A DNA stretch of 64,000 bases from an uncultured Ruminiclostridium sp. (GTDB taxonomy: Bacteria; Bacillota; Clostridia; Oscillospirales; Ruminococcaceae). Shown here in pieces: positions 8,018 to 15,111 of this stretch. The notes beneath the pieces are model-generated. The model saw only the letters and a list, made by a program, of their open reading frames with translations. It searched no databases and was not told where the DNA came from. Within the stretch, counting starts at the first letter, position 1; the number at the start of each line of letters is the position of its first letter. The position numbers and the translations under genes are program-made. Location of the stretch: contig CANQXF010000001.1 of assembly GCA_947627695.1 (NCBI GenBank), positions 1-64,000 of the forward strand, written 5' to 3'.

Positions 8018-9322
8018 ATGAAAGAAAAACTCAATGCTTTTTTTCAAGGAAAGAAAGTTCTGATACTCGGTTTTGGGCGTGAAGGACGTTCCACGCTTGA
8101 TATACTTAAAAATATCGACTGCAAGATCGGAATTGCAGACCAAAATCTTGCGGTTACGCCTGAAATTGAACAATATGAGCTTTTTTCGGGAGAAAATTAT
8201 CTTAATGCGATAGATGAGTACGAGATTGTTATGAAAACGCCTGGAATAGCGTTATTTGACAGGCTTTCCGAAACAAATAAAAAGAAAATAACAGGTCAGA
8301 CTGATCTGCTTTTAAGATTTTGTGAAAATAAAATTATAGGAGTTACGGGCACAAAAGGAAAATCCACCACCTCAAGCCTTATTCATCACATACTTGAGCA
8401 CTGCGGCAAAAAATCCGTCCTTATCGGAAATATAGGTATTCCGCCTCTTTCAATAATGGACAGCATTGAAAAGGACACAATAATAGTATGCGAAATGTCC
8501 TGCCACCAGCTTGAGTATGTAAAGGCGTCACCGAACATTGCAGTTTTGCTGAATATATATGAGGAACATCTGGACCATTATGTTGATTTAAATGCCTATA
8601 AATATGCTAAAGAAAACATATACAGATTTCAGCATAAAGAAGATGTTACTATACTCAATATAGAAAATTTGTCTGAAGAGATAAATGCAATTCCCTCTGA
8701 AAAAATAACCGTTTCAATGGACAAAAAAGCGGATATTTATGTCAGCGGAAAAGATATTGTCTTTTTTGACACTATAATTCCTTATGAAAAGATTTCTCCC
8801 AGACTGGAAGGAAAGCATAATTTATACAATATAGCAGTTGCGCTTGCTGCGGCTGTAAATGCAGGCTGTGATATTGATATGGCAATTGAAACGATCAAGA
8901 GCTTTAACGGTCTTGAACACAGAATGGAAGTCGTCAGAACAGTAAACGGCGTTAAATATGTAAATGACAGTATAAGCACGATCCCGCTTGCGGCGATAAA
9001 TGCTATAAAAACATTTTCCGCCGATACTGTAATTATCGGCGGAATGGACAGAGGAATAAACTATGATATTCTCATAGATTTTTTGAATAAGGGCAACGTA
9101 AAAAACATAATTTGCTTGCCTGACAGCGGCTATCGAATAGCTGCAATGCTTAATGATACTTCCAATGTATTTAAAGTAAAGGATATGGAAGAGGCAGTTC
9201 AAAAAGCATATGAGGTTTCCGAACATTGTTGTGTCCTCTCCCCTGCTGCCGCAAGCTACGGTTTTTACAAAAACTTTGAAGAAAGAGGAAAACATTTTAA
9301 AGAGCTTGTAAATAAGCTGTAA
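8018..9322 (+). CDS. murD2: Mur ligase, probable UDP-MurNAc-L-Ala:L-Glu ligase (MurD2)
   Basis: 434 residues of MurD build: N-terminal Rossmann segment KKVLILGFGREGRST, ATP loop GVTGTKGKSTTSSL, central EMSCHQLEYV (ELSSFQL in ordinary MurD) and NIYEEHLDHY. The C-terminal LSPAAASYGFYKNFEERGKHF resembles the MurD tail. Ordinary MurD has NDSKATN in the third conserved block; here it is NDSISTIP, so the lysine that helps bind D-Glu is replaced by isoleucine. That change, together with the tightly coupled MurL-like gene, suggests L-Glu is the substrate. The start ATG is two bases after the murL stop. An ordinary MurD elsewhere in the genome would not be excluded. Confidence 0.75.
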   Translation: MKEKLNAFFQGKKVLILGFGREGRSTLDILKNIDCKIGIADQNLAVTPEIEQYELFSGENYLNAIDEYEIVMKTPGIALFDRLSETNKKKITGQTDLLLRFCENKIIGVTGTKGKSTTSSLIHHILEHCGKKSVLIGNIGIPPLSIMDSIEKDTIIVCEMSCHQLEYVKASPNIAVLLNIYEEHLDHYVDLNAYKYAKENIYRFQHKEDVTILNIENLSEEINAIPSEKITVSMDKKADIYVSGKDIVFFDTIIPYEKISPRLEGKHNLYNIAVALAAAVNAGCDIDMAIETIKSFNGLEHRMEVVRTVNGVKYVNDSISTIPLAAINAIKTFSADTVIIGGMDRGINYDILIDFLNKGNVKNIICLPDSGYRIAAMLNDTSNVFKVKDMEEAVQKAYEVSEHCCVLSPAAASYGFYKNFEERGKHFKELVNKL

Positions 9323-9341
9323 TTATTTTGTTGACAATTGC

Positions 9342-9848
9342 TCAGCTAATATCCTTGATATAAATATATTTTTTATCATCAGGGTCGAATTTACCGCTGT
9401 TTTTAAATCCAAGTGAATTCCAAAACGGCTTACCAGTTACACCGTCAGGAGTAAGATATATTTTTGGCGCACCGTCAGCCTTCAGCGTCTGCTCAATATG
9501 CCTAAAAAGCTCTTTCCCATAACCCATTCGGCGGTATGCGGGCGATATGTAAAATCCTGTGATAACACCATATCCGCTTTCAAGAAGACCATAGACTGTT
9601 CCCGTATCTATTGCAAACATCGCAATGCCGATAGGTTTGTTGTCTGACAATGCAAGTTCAAAATGCATATTTTCTCTGCTGCCTTGAATGTTTATTCTCC
9701 TTGAAAGATCATGCAGTATCTCTTCTTCAGTTTCAGATATTCCCTCATGCTCATCGATTTCTCTGCTGAATGGCAGCCATAACTTTTTTGCCATTTCATA
9801 ATGCTCCGGCTTTCCTTTTTCGATTTGAATAAATTTTAGTTTTTCCAT
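9342..9848 (-). CDS. GNAT family N-acetyltransferase
   Basis: 168 residues with a GNAT fold: GYGVITGFYISPAYRRMGYGKELFRHIEQTL holds the acetyl-CoA binding R-x-x-G-x-G/A loop. PDGVTGKPFWNSLGFKNSGKF is the usual GNAT C-terminal strand. The substrate is unknown; single-domain GNATs of this kind acetylate small amines, antibiotics or protein ends. The gene is convergent with murD2. Its upstream region holds a 19-codon peptide ORF and a terminator, an arrangement resembling attenuation of resistance genes. Confidence 0.85.
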   Translation of the reverse strand: MEKLKFIQIEKGKPEHYEMAKKLWLPFSREIDEHEGISETEEEILHDLSRRINIQGSRENMHFELALSDNKPIGIAMFAIDTGTVYGLLESGYGVITGFYISPAYRRMGYGKELFRHIEQTLKADGAPKIYLTPDGVTGKPFWNSLGFKNSGKFDPDDKKYIYIKDIS

Positions 9849-9874
9849 TTAAATACCTCATTTCTGAAAATAAA

Positions 9875-9902
9875 AAGTGTTCTCGAAAAAACGAGAACAC
9901 TT
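9875..9902 (-). terminator. Terminator upstream of the GNAT gene (possible attenuator)
   Basis: Arms AAGTGTTCTCG and CGAGAACACTT close a six-base loop and are followed on the minus strand by TTTTTA. It sits between the leader peptide ORF and the GNAT start 27 bases away, so transcripts entering from upstream would stop before the gene unless the hairpin is prevented from forming. A short hairpin, ATTTGT/ACAAAT, lies just before it at 9904-9920. Confidence 0.75.
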
Positions 9903-9925
9903 AAATTTGTTATCCACAAATGAAG

Positions 9926-9985
9926 TTAAAGTAAAAGCAAGTGTGAATGATATATATTCTCGATTCTTTCGATGCAAATATTCAT
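9926..9985 (-). CDS. Candidate 19-residue leader peptide
   Basis: A short ORF reading MNICIERIENIYHSHLLLL then TAA. CAGGTG lies six bases before its ATG. The last four sense codons are all leucine (TTG CTT TTA CTT). It is followed by a terminator and then the GNAT gene. It is too short for coding statistics, so its translation is inferred from the ribosome site and layout only. Confidence 0.4.
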   Translation of the reverse strand: MNICIERIENIYHSHLLLL

Positions 9986-9994
9986 ATCATTCAC
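9943..9994 (-). promoter_or_regulatory. Inverted repeat spanning the leader ORF
   Basis: Perfect 11-base arms GTGAATGATAT and ATATCATTCAC at the two ends can form a long stem that includes the leader ORF start region and its His-Ser-His codons. Translation of the peptide would open it. Confidence 0.5.
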
Positions 9995-10010
9995 CTGCCT
10001 TTCAAATGGA

Positions 10011-10095
10011 TCCAGCATCACGCTGGTGTGATATTGTGACGAAATAGATTGGTAATGAATATAAAAACACGTTCCCATGTTATGGGAGCGTGCCG
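10011..10095. repeat. tRNA-linked repeat, copy 1
   Basis: Bases 10011-10040 match 37021-37050 at 29 of 30 positions, and weaker similarity continues for about 85 bases in both copies, ending in a hairpin. It contains CCAGC-at-CACGCTGG, nearly palindromic. Both copies lie downstream of a tRNA gene on the minus strand. Confidence 0.75.
10062..10092 (-). terminator. Terminator downstream of tRNA-Leu
   Basis: CACGCTCCCAT and ATGGGAACGTG pair around a three-base loop, with TTTTTAT following on the minus strand. The same hairpin type recurs near tRNA-Pro. Confidence 0.85.
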
Positions 10096-10110
10096 TAGCG
10101 GCTCAGCCGC

Positions 10111-10197
10111 TGGTGCAGGTAAAGGGACTTGAACCCATACCCCCTTGCGAGGACTAGCACCTGAAGCTAGCGCGTCTGCCAATTCCGCCATACCTGC
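10111..10197 (-). tRNA. tRNA-Leu (anticodon CAG)
   Basis: An 87-base cloverleaf with encoded CCA. The acceptor GCAGGTA pairs with TACCTGC (minus-strand sense), the anticodon stem CTAGC/GCTAG encloses TTCAGGT giving anticodon CAG, the variable arm is long as in class II tRNAs, and the T arm has GGTTCAAGTCC. It decodes CUG. A terminator follows. Confidence 0.97.
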
Positions 10198-10304
10198 AAT
10201 TTTATTCAATTGTTTTGTCACAGCTTTTATATTATATCATAACGATAAAGAAAAATCAACCCCTTTTTTTAAATTTTATTGATTTTATTTTTGAATATAA
10301 AATA

Positions 10305-10334
10305 AAAAGCGGACAGTGAAACCTGTCCGCTTTT
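10305..10334 (-). terminator. Terminator of rplJ-rplL
   Basis: AAAAGCGGACAG and CTGTCCGCTTTT around a short loop, followed by a T-rich stretch on the minus strand, 14 bases after the rplL stop. Confidence 0.9.
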
Positions 10335-10347
10335 GTTAATAACAGCC

Positions 10348-10722
10348 TTACTTAAGCTCAACCTTAGCGCCTGCTTCTTCCAGCTTGGTCTTGATTTCTT
10401 CAGCTTCTGCCTTAGAAACGCCTTCCTTAAGAGTCTTAGGAGCAGCCTCAACCAGCTCCTTAGCTTCCTTAAGACCAAGACCGCAAATGTCCTTAACTGC
10501 CTTGATAACGTTCATCTTAGCGTCGCCAAAGCTTGCCAGAACAACGTCAAATTCAGTCTTTTCTTCTGCCGTAGCAGCACCGCCGGCAGCAGGAGCAGCA
10601 ACTGCCATTGCGGCGGCAGATACGCCAAATTCTTCTTCAAGAGCCTTTACAAGCTCATTAAGCTCGAGAACAGAAAGTCCTTTAACTTCCTCAACTAATG
10701 CTAAAACTTTTTCTGAAGCCAT
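10348..10722 (-). CDS. rplL: 50S ribosomal protein L7/L12
   Basis: 124 residues: N-terminal dimerisation helices [25 protein letters not shown], an Ala/Gly-rich hinge, and the C-terminal domain with [24 protein letters not shown] and [16 protein letters not shown]. It forms the mobile stalk of the large subunit that recruits translation GTPases. The start at 10722 has a ribosome site and matches the family; the frame's earlier ATG is rejected. It is co-transcribed with rplJ, 45 bases upstream. Confidence 0.97.
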   Translation of the reverse strand: MASEKVLALVEEVKGLSVLELNELVKALEEEFGVSAAAMAVAAPAAGGAATAEEKTEFDVVLASFGDAKMNVIKAVKDICGLGLKEAKELVEAAPKTLKEGVSKAEAEEIKTKLEEAGAKVELK

Positions 10723-10767
10723 TTTTATGTTCCTCCATAAAATAAAATTTGTGTTGTACTGCAAAAA

Positions 10768-11277
10768 TTATGCAGCGGTTTCTTCGTTTTTCTTTGCAAT
10801 CTCGTTGACTGCAATTGCAAGCTTCTGAATGGGAGACTGAAGCACGTACAGGAATTTTGCAACCAAAGTGTCCTTGTCAGGCAGCTTAGCGTATTCTGTA
10901 ACTTCTTCCGCTGTTATAGCCTTACCGTCAACAAAGCCGACTTTGATAGAGAAATTTCCGTTTGATGCTTCGACCTGCTTATAAAGCAGCTTGGGAGCAA
11001 TAATAATGTCTTCCTTAGAAAGAGCAATAGCGGTAGTCCCTTCAAGATGCTCGTCCAAACCGTCGATTCCGGCAGCTTCTGCTGCTCTTTTAAGCAGTGT
11101 GTTTTTTACTACAAAGTATTCAACACCTGCTTCACGAAGATTTTTTCTCAGTATGGTATCGTCTGCAACATTAATTCCCTTGTAGTCAACTATTACTCCG
11201 CAAGCGGAATTTTTAAGTTTTTCTGCAAGATCGTTTACAAATTGCTGCTTGGATTCCAAAATCTTCTGACTTGGCAT
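10768..11277 (-). CDS. rplJ: 50S ribosomal protein L10
   Basis: 169 residues starting MPSQKILESKQQFVNDLAEKLK. VVDYKGINVADDTILRKNLREAG and VVKNTLLKRA are family hallmarks. It anchors L7/L12 dimers to the ribosome and, with them, binds its own mRNA leader. AGGAGGTAAAG precedes the start. The L10 leader lies directly upstream. Confidence 0.97.
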   Translation of the reverse strand: MPSQKILESKQQFVNDLAEKLKNSACGVIVDYKGINVADDTILRKNLREAGVEYFVVKNTLLKRAAEAAGIDGLDEHLEGTTAIALSKEDIIIAPKLLYKQVEASNGNFSIKVGFVDGKAITAEEVTEYAKLPDKDTLVAKFLYVLQSPIQKLAIAVNEIAKKNEETAA

Positions 11278-11322
11278 AATCTTTACCTCCTATTTTAGTA
11301 TTGCTGTCACTAAAAAGGGGAA

Positions 11323-11436
11323 TAAAAAAATCCTTTTCCAAAGGAAAAGGACGTAATCACATAATATTACTTCCCATTCCTCGGCAGGCGGTATGAAACC
11401 GTTAGCGCTTATGCGACCTGCTGTCTTTAGAACAGC
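11323..11436 (-). ncRNA. Ribosomal protein L10 leader with terminator
   Basis: On the minus strand the RNA reads AGACAGCAGGTCGC near its 5' end and later CCTGCCGAGGAATGGG, the pairing and conserved loop of the L10 leader, then a strong terminator (TCCTTTTCC/GGAAAAGGA at 11331-11351, followed by T7). Binding of the L10(L12)4 complex is known to reduce expression in Firmicutes, probably by letting the terminator form. Confidence 0.88.
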
Positions 11437-11442
11437 TTAATT

Positions 11443-11471
11443 ATAATAACATAAAAAAACACATTTGTCAA
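11443..11471 (-). promoter_or_regulatory. Promoter of rplJ-rplL
   Basis: TTGACA at 11466-11471, 17-base spacer, TATTAT at 11443-11448. Transcription would begin just before the L10 leader. The -35 box lies inside the terminator of the upstream operon. Confidence 0.8.
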
Positions 11472-11490
11472 TAGGCAAATGTGTTTTTTT
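11451..11490 (-). terminator. Terminator of the rpmG-rplA operon
   Basis: ACACATTTG and CAAATGTGT pair around an eight-base loop, with a run of seven T after it on the minus strand (and also on the plus strand). It shares bases with the -35 box of the next promoter. Confidence 0.88.
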
Positions 11491-11511
11491 ATAATAAAAA
11501 TATTCAATATT

Positions 11512-12204
11512 TTATGCACCGTATTTGATAGTGTTGACCTTAACACCGGGTCCCATAGTAGAGGAAACAGTGCAGGATTTGATATATGTTCCCTTTGCAG
11601 CGGCAGGCTTAGCTTTTACAACTGCGCTCATAAGAGCGTCAAGGTTTTCTTCCAGCTTTTCGCTTCCGAATGAAGCCTTACCGATCGGGCAGTGAATGAT
11701 GTTTGTCTTATCAAGACGATATTCGATCTTACCTGCTTTTGCTTCCTGAACAGCCTTGCCTACTTCAGGAGTAACGGTTCCTGCTTTGGGGTTAGGCATC
11801 AGTCCACGAGGACCGAGGACCTTACCAAGACGTCCTACAATACCCATCATATCAGGTGTTGCGATAACAACGTCAAAGTCCATCCAACCGTCCTGAATCT
11901 TCTTTACCGTATCGTCATCGGAAACGTAATCAGCTCCCGCTTCCTCAGCTTCTTTTATCTTATCGCCCTTTGCAAATACCAGCGTTCTGACTGTCTTACC
12001 TGTTCCGTTAGGCAAAACAACTGCGCCTCTTACCTGCTGATCGGCGTGACGTGAGTCAACACCTAATTTTATATGGATCTCAACAGTTTCGTCAAATTTT
12101 GCCTTGGCTGTCTGGCAAACAAGACCGAGAGCCTCAGCTGCATCGTAATATTTTGTGGAATCAATAAGCTTTGCGCTTTCAATATACTTTTTTCCGTGTT
12201 TCAT
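11512..12204 (-). CDS. rplA: 50S ribosomal protein L1
   Basis: 230 residues starting [26 protein letters not shown]. The [42 protein letters not shown] and [19 protein letters not shown] segments are typical. It forms the L1 stalk near the E site and is an autogenous repressor in many bacteria. The ribosome site is AAGGAGG. A hairpin that looks like an L1 target sits directly upstream. Confidence 0.97.
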   Translation of the reverse strand: MKHGKKYIESAKLIDSTKYYDAAEALGLVCQTAKAKFDETVEIHIKLGVDSRHADQQVRGAVVLPNGTGKTVRTLVFAKGDKIKEAEEAGADYVSDDDTVKKIQDGWMDFDVVIATPDMMGIVGRLGKVLGPRGLMPNPKAGTVTPEVGKAVQEAKAGKIEYRLDKTNIIHCPIGKASFGSEKLEENLDALMSAVVKAKPAAAKGTYIKSCTVSSTMGPGVKVNTIKYGA

Positions 12205-12218
12205 TTATTATCCTCCTT

Positions 12219-12246
12219 GTGGTCAAACGGTTTATAAACCTCCCAC
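12219..12246 (-). promoter_or_regulatory. Putative L1-binding operator before rplA
   Basis: On the minus strand GTGG-GA-GGTT-TATA-AACC-GTTTGA-CCAC forms two short helices separated by an asymmetric internal loop, directly ahead of the rplA ribosome site. Known L1 mRNA targets have two helices flanking a purine-rich asymmetric loop with GGGA on one strand and UGACC on the other, which is seen here. Confidence 0.5.
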
Positions 12247-12319
12247 TGTAATTGTTGTTTTAAGTTGTTTATTTGTTCACTCGATTATCAAATAATGAAC
12301 GAACATATTGAACTGAATA

Positions 12320-12745
12320 TCAGTCAACTACCTCTACACCCATAGAACGGCAGGTTCCTGCAATCATAGACATAGCAGCTTCAATAGATCCCGCATTAAG
12401 GTCTCTCATTTTCTGCTCTGCGATCTGCTGTACCTGTGCTTTGGTGATTTTGGCAACCTTTGTCTTGTTAGGTGTACCAGATGCTGTTTCTATACCGCAT
12501 GCCTTCTTGATAAGAACGGCTGCGGGAGGTGTTTTTGTAATAAATGAAAAGCTCCTGTCAGCGTAAACTGTAATAACAACAGGAATAATAAGACCAATGT
12601 CATTTTTTGTGCGCTCGTTGAATTCTTTTGTAAAAGCAGGAATGTTTACACCATGCTGACCAAGCGCAGGTCCTACAGGGGGAGCAGGCGTTGCTTTGCC
12701 TGCGGGAATTTGTAATTTAATAAATCCGACTACTTTCTGAGCCAT
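12320..12745 (-). CDS. rplK: 50S ribosomal protein L11
   Basis: 141 residues: [38 protein letters not shown] is the canonical N-terminal domain with its proline-rich segment, and the C-terminal RNA-binding domain ends [10 protein letters not shown]. It binds the GTPase-associated centre of 23S rRNA. AGGTAAAATTAAA precedes the start. It lies between nusG and rplA. Confidence 0.97.
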   Translation of the reverse strand: MAQKVVGFIKLQIPAGKATPAPPVGPALGQHGVNIPAFTKEFNERTKNDIGLIIPVVITVYADRSFSFITKTPPAAVLIKKACGIETASGTPNKTKVAKITKAQVQQIAEQKMRDLNAGSIEAAMSMIAGTCRSMGVEVVD

Positions 12746-12775
12746 TTTAATTTTACCTCCAAAAACTTAAAGAAC

Positions 12776-13294
12776 TTAACTGATTTTTTGAATCAATGAG
12801 AGATCGAGAGTGGTGGGCGTTTCTCTGCCAAACATGGAAACAGTAACAACAGCCGTTCCTGCGGCTTCGTCGATTTCCTTGACTGTTCCCTCAAATCCTT
12901 CCAGATTACCAGAAATGATGTTTACCATATCTCCCACTGCCACATTGATTTCCGTCGGCTTTTTAACTACGCCGAGATTTGCAACTTCCTCATCTGTAAG
13001 AGGAATAGGTTTTGATCCGGGACCGACAAAGCCCGTGCAGCCTCTTGTATTGCGGCAGATATACCACGATTCATCGGTCATTACCATTTTAACATAAACG
13101 TAACTCGGATATATCTTACTTTCGTAAGTTCTTGTTTTGCCGTCACGTTCTTCTGTAATGGTTTCAGTGGGGACCATAACTTCTTCTATAAGGTGCTGAA
13201 GATTTCTGTTTTCAACTACCTTTGCGATGTTATTTGCCACTTTGTTTTCATAACCGGAAAATGTGTGCAGAATATACCATTTTGCTTCTGACAT
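12776..13294 (-). CDS. nusG: Transcription termination/antitermination protein NusG
   Basis: 172 residues. AKWYILHTFSGYENKVANNI is the start of the NGN domain that binds RNA polymerase, and VGDMVNIISGNLEGFEGTVKEID is the C-terminal KOW domain that contacts NusE or Rho. The frame opens with TTG at 13300, but AAAGGG lies seven bases before ATG 13294, which I choose. It is in the standard secE-nusG-rplK order. Confidence 0.96.
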   Translation of the reverse strand: MSEAKWYILHTFSGYENKVANNIAKVVENRNLQHLIEEVMVPTETITEERDGKTRTYESKIYPSYVYVKMVMTDESWYICRNTRGCTGFVGPGSKPIPLTDEEVANLGVVKKPTEINVAVGDMVNIISGNLEGFEGTVKEIDEAAGTAVVTVSMFGRETPTTLDLSLIQKIS

Positions 13295-13310
13295 CGGCAA
13301 TCCCTTTCAA

Positions 13311-13595
13311 TCAAATACTGAGCATCAAGCTCCATACACTGCTGAACAGAAAGTCAAGCGCCCATATTGCAACGCCTGATATCACAATTGTCACCAGTAC
13401 CACAACAGTGTTGTTAAAAACCTGCTTTCTTGAAGGCCAAGAAACCTTTTTGAATTCGGATTTTACGTCCTTAAAGTACTGTACTATCGACTTTTTGGGC
13501 TTTTTAGCAGCGGCAGCCTTCATGCTCTTGATCTGATTTTGCTTTTTTGCTTTTTCGGCTTCCTTCTGAGCCTTTTTATCAAGCTCGTTTGCCAT
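13311..13595 (-). CDS. secE: Preprotein translocase subunit SecE
   Basis: 94 residues: a charged Lys/Ala-rich cytoplasmic N-terminus, then YFKDVKSEFKKVSWPSRKQVFNNTVVVLV, the conserved SecE amphipathic helix and KVSWPS motif, followed by one membrane helix. It clamps SecY in the Sec translocon. GGAGGAAGCG precedes the start, and nusG follows 16 bases later. Confidence 0.96.
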   Translation of the reverse strand: MANELDKKAQKEAEKAKKQNQIKSMKAAAAKKPKKSIVQYFKDVKSEFKKVSWPSRKQVFNNTVVVLVTIVISGVAIWALDFLFSSVWSLMLSI

Positions 13596-13611
13596 TTACG
13601 CTTCCTCCTTC

Positions 13612-13770
13612 TTACTTGGTTTCCTTATGGAGCGTGTGCTTGCGGCAGAATTTGCAATACTTGTTGATCTCAATTCTGTCAGGGTCATTCTTTTTGTTTT
13701 TCTTGGTGTTGTAGTTGCGCTGTTTGCACTCTGTACAAGCCAAAGTGATCTTAACTCGTGTTCCGGCCAT
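13612..13770 (-). CDS. rpmG: 50S ribosomal protein L33
   Basis: 52 residues starting [20 protein letters not shown] and ending [15 protein letters not shown]. Cys12, 15, 39 and 42 form two CxxC pairs, so this is the zinc-binding (C+) form. AGGAGGTG precedes the ATG at 13770. It is the first gene of the rpmG-secE-nusG-rplK-rplA operon, 16 bases ahead of secE. Confidence 0.96.
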   Translation of the reverse strand: MAGTRVKITLACTECKQRNYNTKKNKKNDPDRIEINKYCKFCRKHTLHKETK

Positions 13771-13857
13771 TTTCGGCACCTCCTATTTTATTGTCCGTGT
13801 TCGCCTTTCAGCGAACCAGCCTCCCTCTTATTATATACAGAAATTTTTTCCTGTATC

Positions 13858-13886
13858 GGCTTATTTTTTGCACAAAAAAATAAGCC
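13858..13886 (-). promoter_or_regulatory. Hairpin in the rpmG leader
   Basis: GGCTTATTTTTT and AAAAAATAAGCC can pair near the 5' end of the operon's mRNA, about ten bases after the predicted transcription start. No terminator T run follows on the minus strand. Its function is unknown. Confidence 0.45.
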
Positions 13887-13903
13887 CCTATTGAGGTATT
13901 TTA

Positions 13904-13932
13904 ATTATAACACATCAATAGGCGCTTGTCAA
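13904..13932 (-). promoter_or_regulatory. Promoter of the rpmG-secE-nusG-rplK-rplA operon
   Basis: Perfect sigma-A boxes: TTGACA at 13927-13932, 17-base spacer, TATAAT at 13904-13909. This fits a strongly expressed ribosomal operon. Confidence 0.9.
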
Positions 13933-13969
13933 TACATTTTATAGAAATTTTTTCTTAGTAGGTTAGTTT

Positions 13970-14938
13970 TTATTTGTAAAATTTGCTCTTTGAAAGTATG
14001 ATACCTGCCAGCAAGGCCAGAACGGCGGACAATCCAATGGGGAAAAGTATGTTATCCGCATAAGGAAGTCCATGTACATTCATACCGTAAAAGCTGAATA
14101 CCATTGTCGGGACCGCCATTACTATCGTAATTATGGTAAGCACCTTCATAACGATATTAAGGTTATTTGAGATTATGCTCGCAAAAACATCAAGGGTGTT
14201 TGAAAGTATATTTGAGTAAATGTTTGTCATCTCAATAGCCTGCTTGACTTCTATCAGAACGTCTTCAAGCAGATCCTGATCCTCGTCATATAATTTTATG
14301 ACACGCCCTCTTAATATTTTTTCCAATACCGTTTCGGTAGCCTTTAAAGATGTTGAGAAGTATACAAGAGATTTTTCCAAATCAAGAAGCTGAATTATCT
14401 CCTGATTTTTCATTGATTTATGAAGATGATTTTCCACATAGCTGCTTATTTTATCTATTTGTTTCAAATATTGCAGGTACTTCCCTGCGATCCTGAGCAA
14501 AAGACAAAAAATAAACTGCGTTTTAAATTGTGTTTTGATATTTTTTACAACATTATTTGCAAAATCATCGACAATTGAGTTCGGCTTTAAGCTTACCGTT
14601 ACTACGTTACTTTCTGTAAGGATTATGCTCATTGGCACAGTGTAATATGATATCGTATCATCATCTGACCTTGAGCCTTTGCGTTTTGAAGAAGAAACCT
14701 CAGGTTTTTCAGCCACAGGATAGTCGAGAACTATCAGCGTTTGATTATCCTCATTTTCAATACGGGAAGTTTCTTCCTCGTCCAATGCTGAACGAATAAA
14801 ATCACGGTCAATATTCAGGTTGCTTTCCAACAGAGAAATTTCTGATTCGGTAGGTGCAATCGCAGATACCCAGCACCCCGCTTCAAGCGTTTCAATTTCA
14901 ATTATAGCGTTGCCGTCCGTTTTGTAGAACTTTAGCAT
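13970..14938 (-). CDS. corA: CorA-family divalent cation transporter
   Basis: 322 residues. A large N-terminal cytoplasmic domain and a long helix lead to two C-terminal membrane helices; the first ends FSFYGMNVHGLPY, carrying the GMN selectivity motif of CorA channels. It ends in a short basic tail. It likely moves Mg2+ or another divalent ion inward. The start has GGGGGACACA upstream, and this ribosome site is inside a small hairpin that directly follows a 23-codon upstream ORF. No M-box riboswitch is visible. Confidence 0.9.
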   Translation of the reverse strand: MLKFYKTDGNAIIEIETLEAGCWVSAIAPTESEISLLESNLNIDRDFIRSALDEEETSRIENEDNQTLIVLDYPVAEKPEVSSSKRKGSRSDDDTISYYTVPMSIILTESNVVTVSLKPNSIVDDFANNVVKNIKTQFKTQFIFCLLLRIAGKYLQYLKQIDKISSYVENHLHKSMKNQEIIQLLDLEKSLVYFSTSLKATETVLEKILRGRVIKLYDEDQDLLEDVLIEVKQAIEMTNIYSNILSNTLDVFASIISNNLNIVMKVLTIITIVMAVPTMVFSFYGMNVHGLPYADNILFPIGLSAVLALLAGIILSKSKFYK

Positions 14939-14942
14939 TGTG

Positions 14943-14959
14943 TCCCCCTTTCCAGGGGA
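14943..14959 (-). promoter_or_regulatory. Hairpin sequestering the corA ribosome site
   Basis: TCCCC and GGGGA pair around a seven-base loop; the 3' arm is the GGGGGA ribosome site of corA. The stop codon of the upstream peptide ORF abuts the 5' arm, so a terminating ribosome would melt the stem. Confidence 0.6.
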
Positions 14960-15031
14960 TCAAAAAGACATACTTTTGCCCCCTGCGTATATTAAATTAC
15001 AGCAACTGTGCCCGCAAGGGTCTGATTTCAT
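14960..15031 (-). CDS. Cysteine-containing upstream peptide ORF of corA
   Basis: 23 codons: MKSDPCGHSCCNLIY, then AGGKSMSF, then TGA. GGAAGGTG lies about seven bases before the ATG and a good promoter lies 37 bases upstream. Three cysteines and one histidine are within residues 6-11. Probably a regulatory leader peptide that couples translation to corA; no homologue is recognised. Confidence 0.55.
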   Translation of the reverse strand: MKSDPCGHSCCNLIYAGGKSMSF

Positions 15032-15067
15032 AAAAGTACACCTTCCTTTATAATGACTTATTAAGAT

Positions 15068-15096
15068 ATTATATCACAATAGTTGTTATTTTTCAA
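15068..15096 (-). promoter_or_regulatory. Promoter of the leader peptide-corA transcript
   Basis: TTGAAA at 15091-15096, 17-base spacer, TATAAT at 15068-15073 with an upstream TGA, just after the queH stop codon. Confidence 0.8.
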
Positions 15097-15111
15097 TAGA
15101 AATGGACAAAT

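Noticed and set aside
9908-9917. Perfect DnaA box TTATCCACA
   Set aside because: A single box without a cluster, AT-rich unwinding element or dnaA/dnaN nearby; most likely chance, and it forms part of a small hairpin.
14939-15068. M-box magnesium riboswitch upstream of corA
   Set aside because: The leader is too short and lacks the conserved M-box helices; a peptide ORF with a hairpin explains it better.
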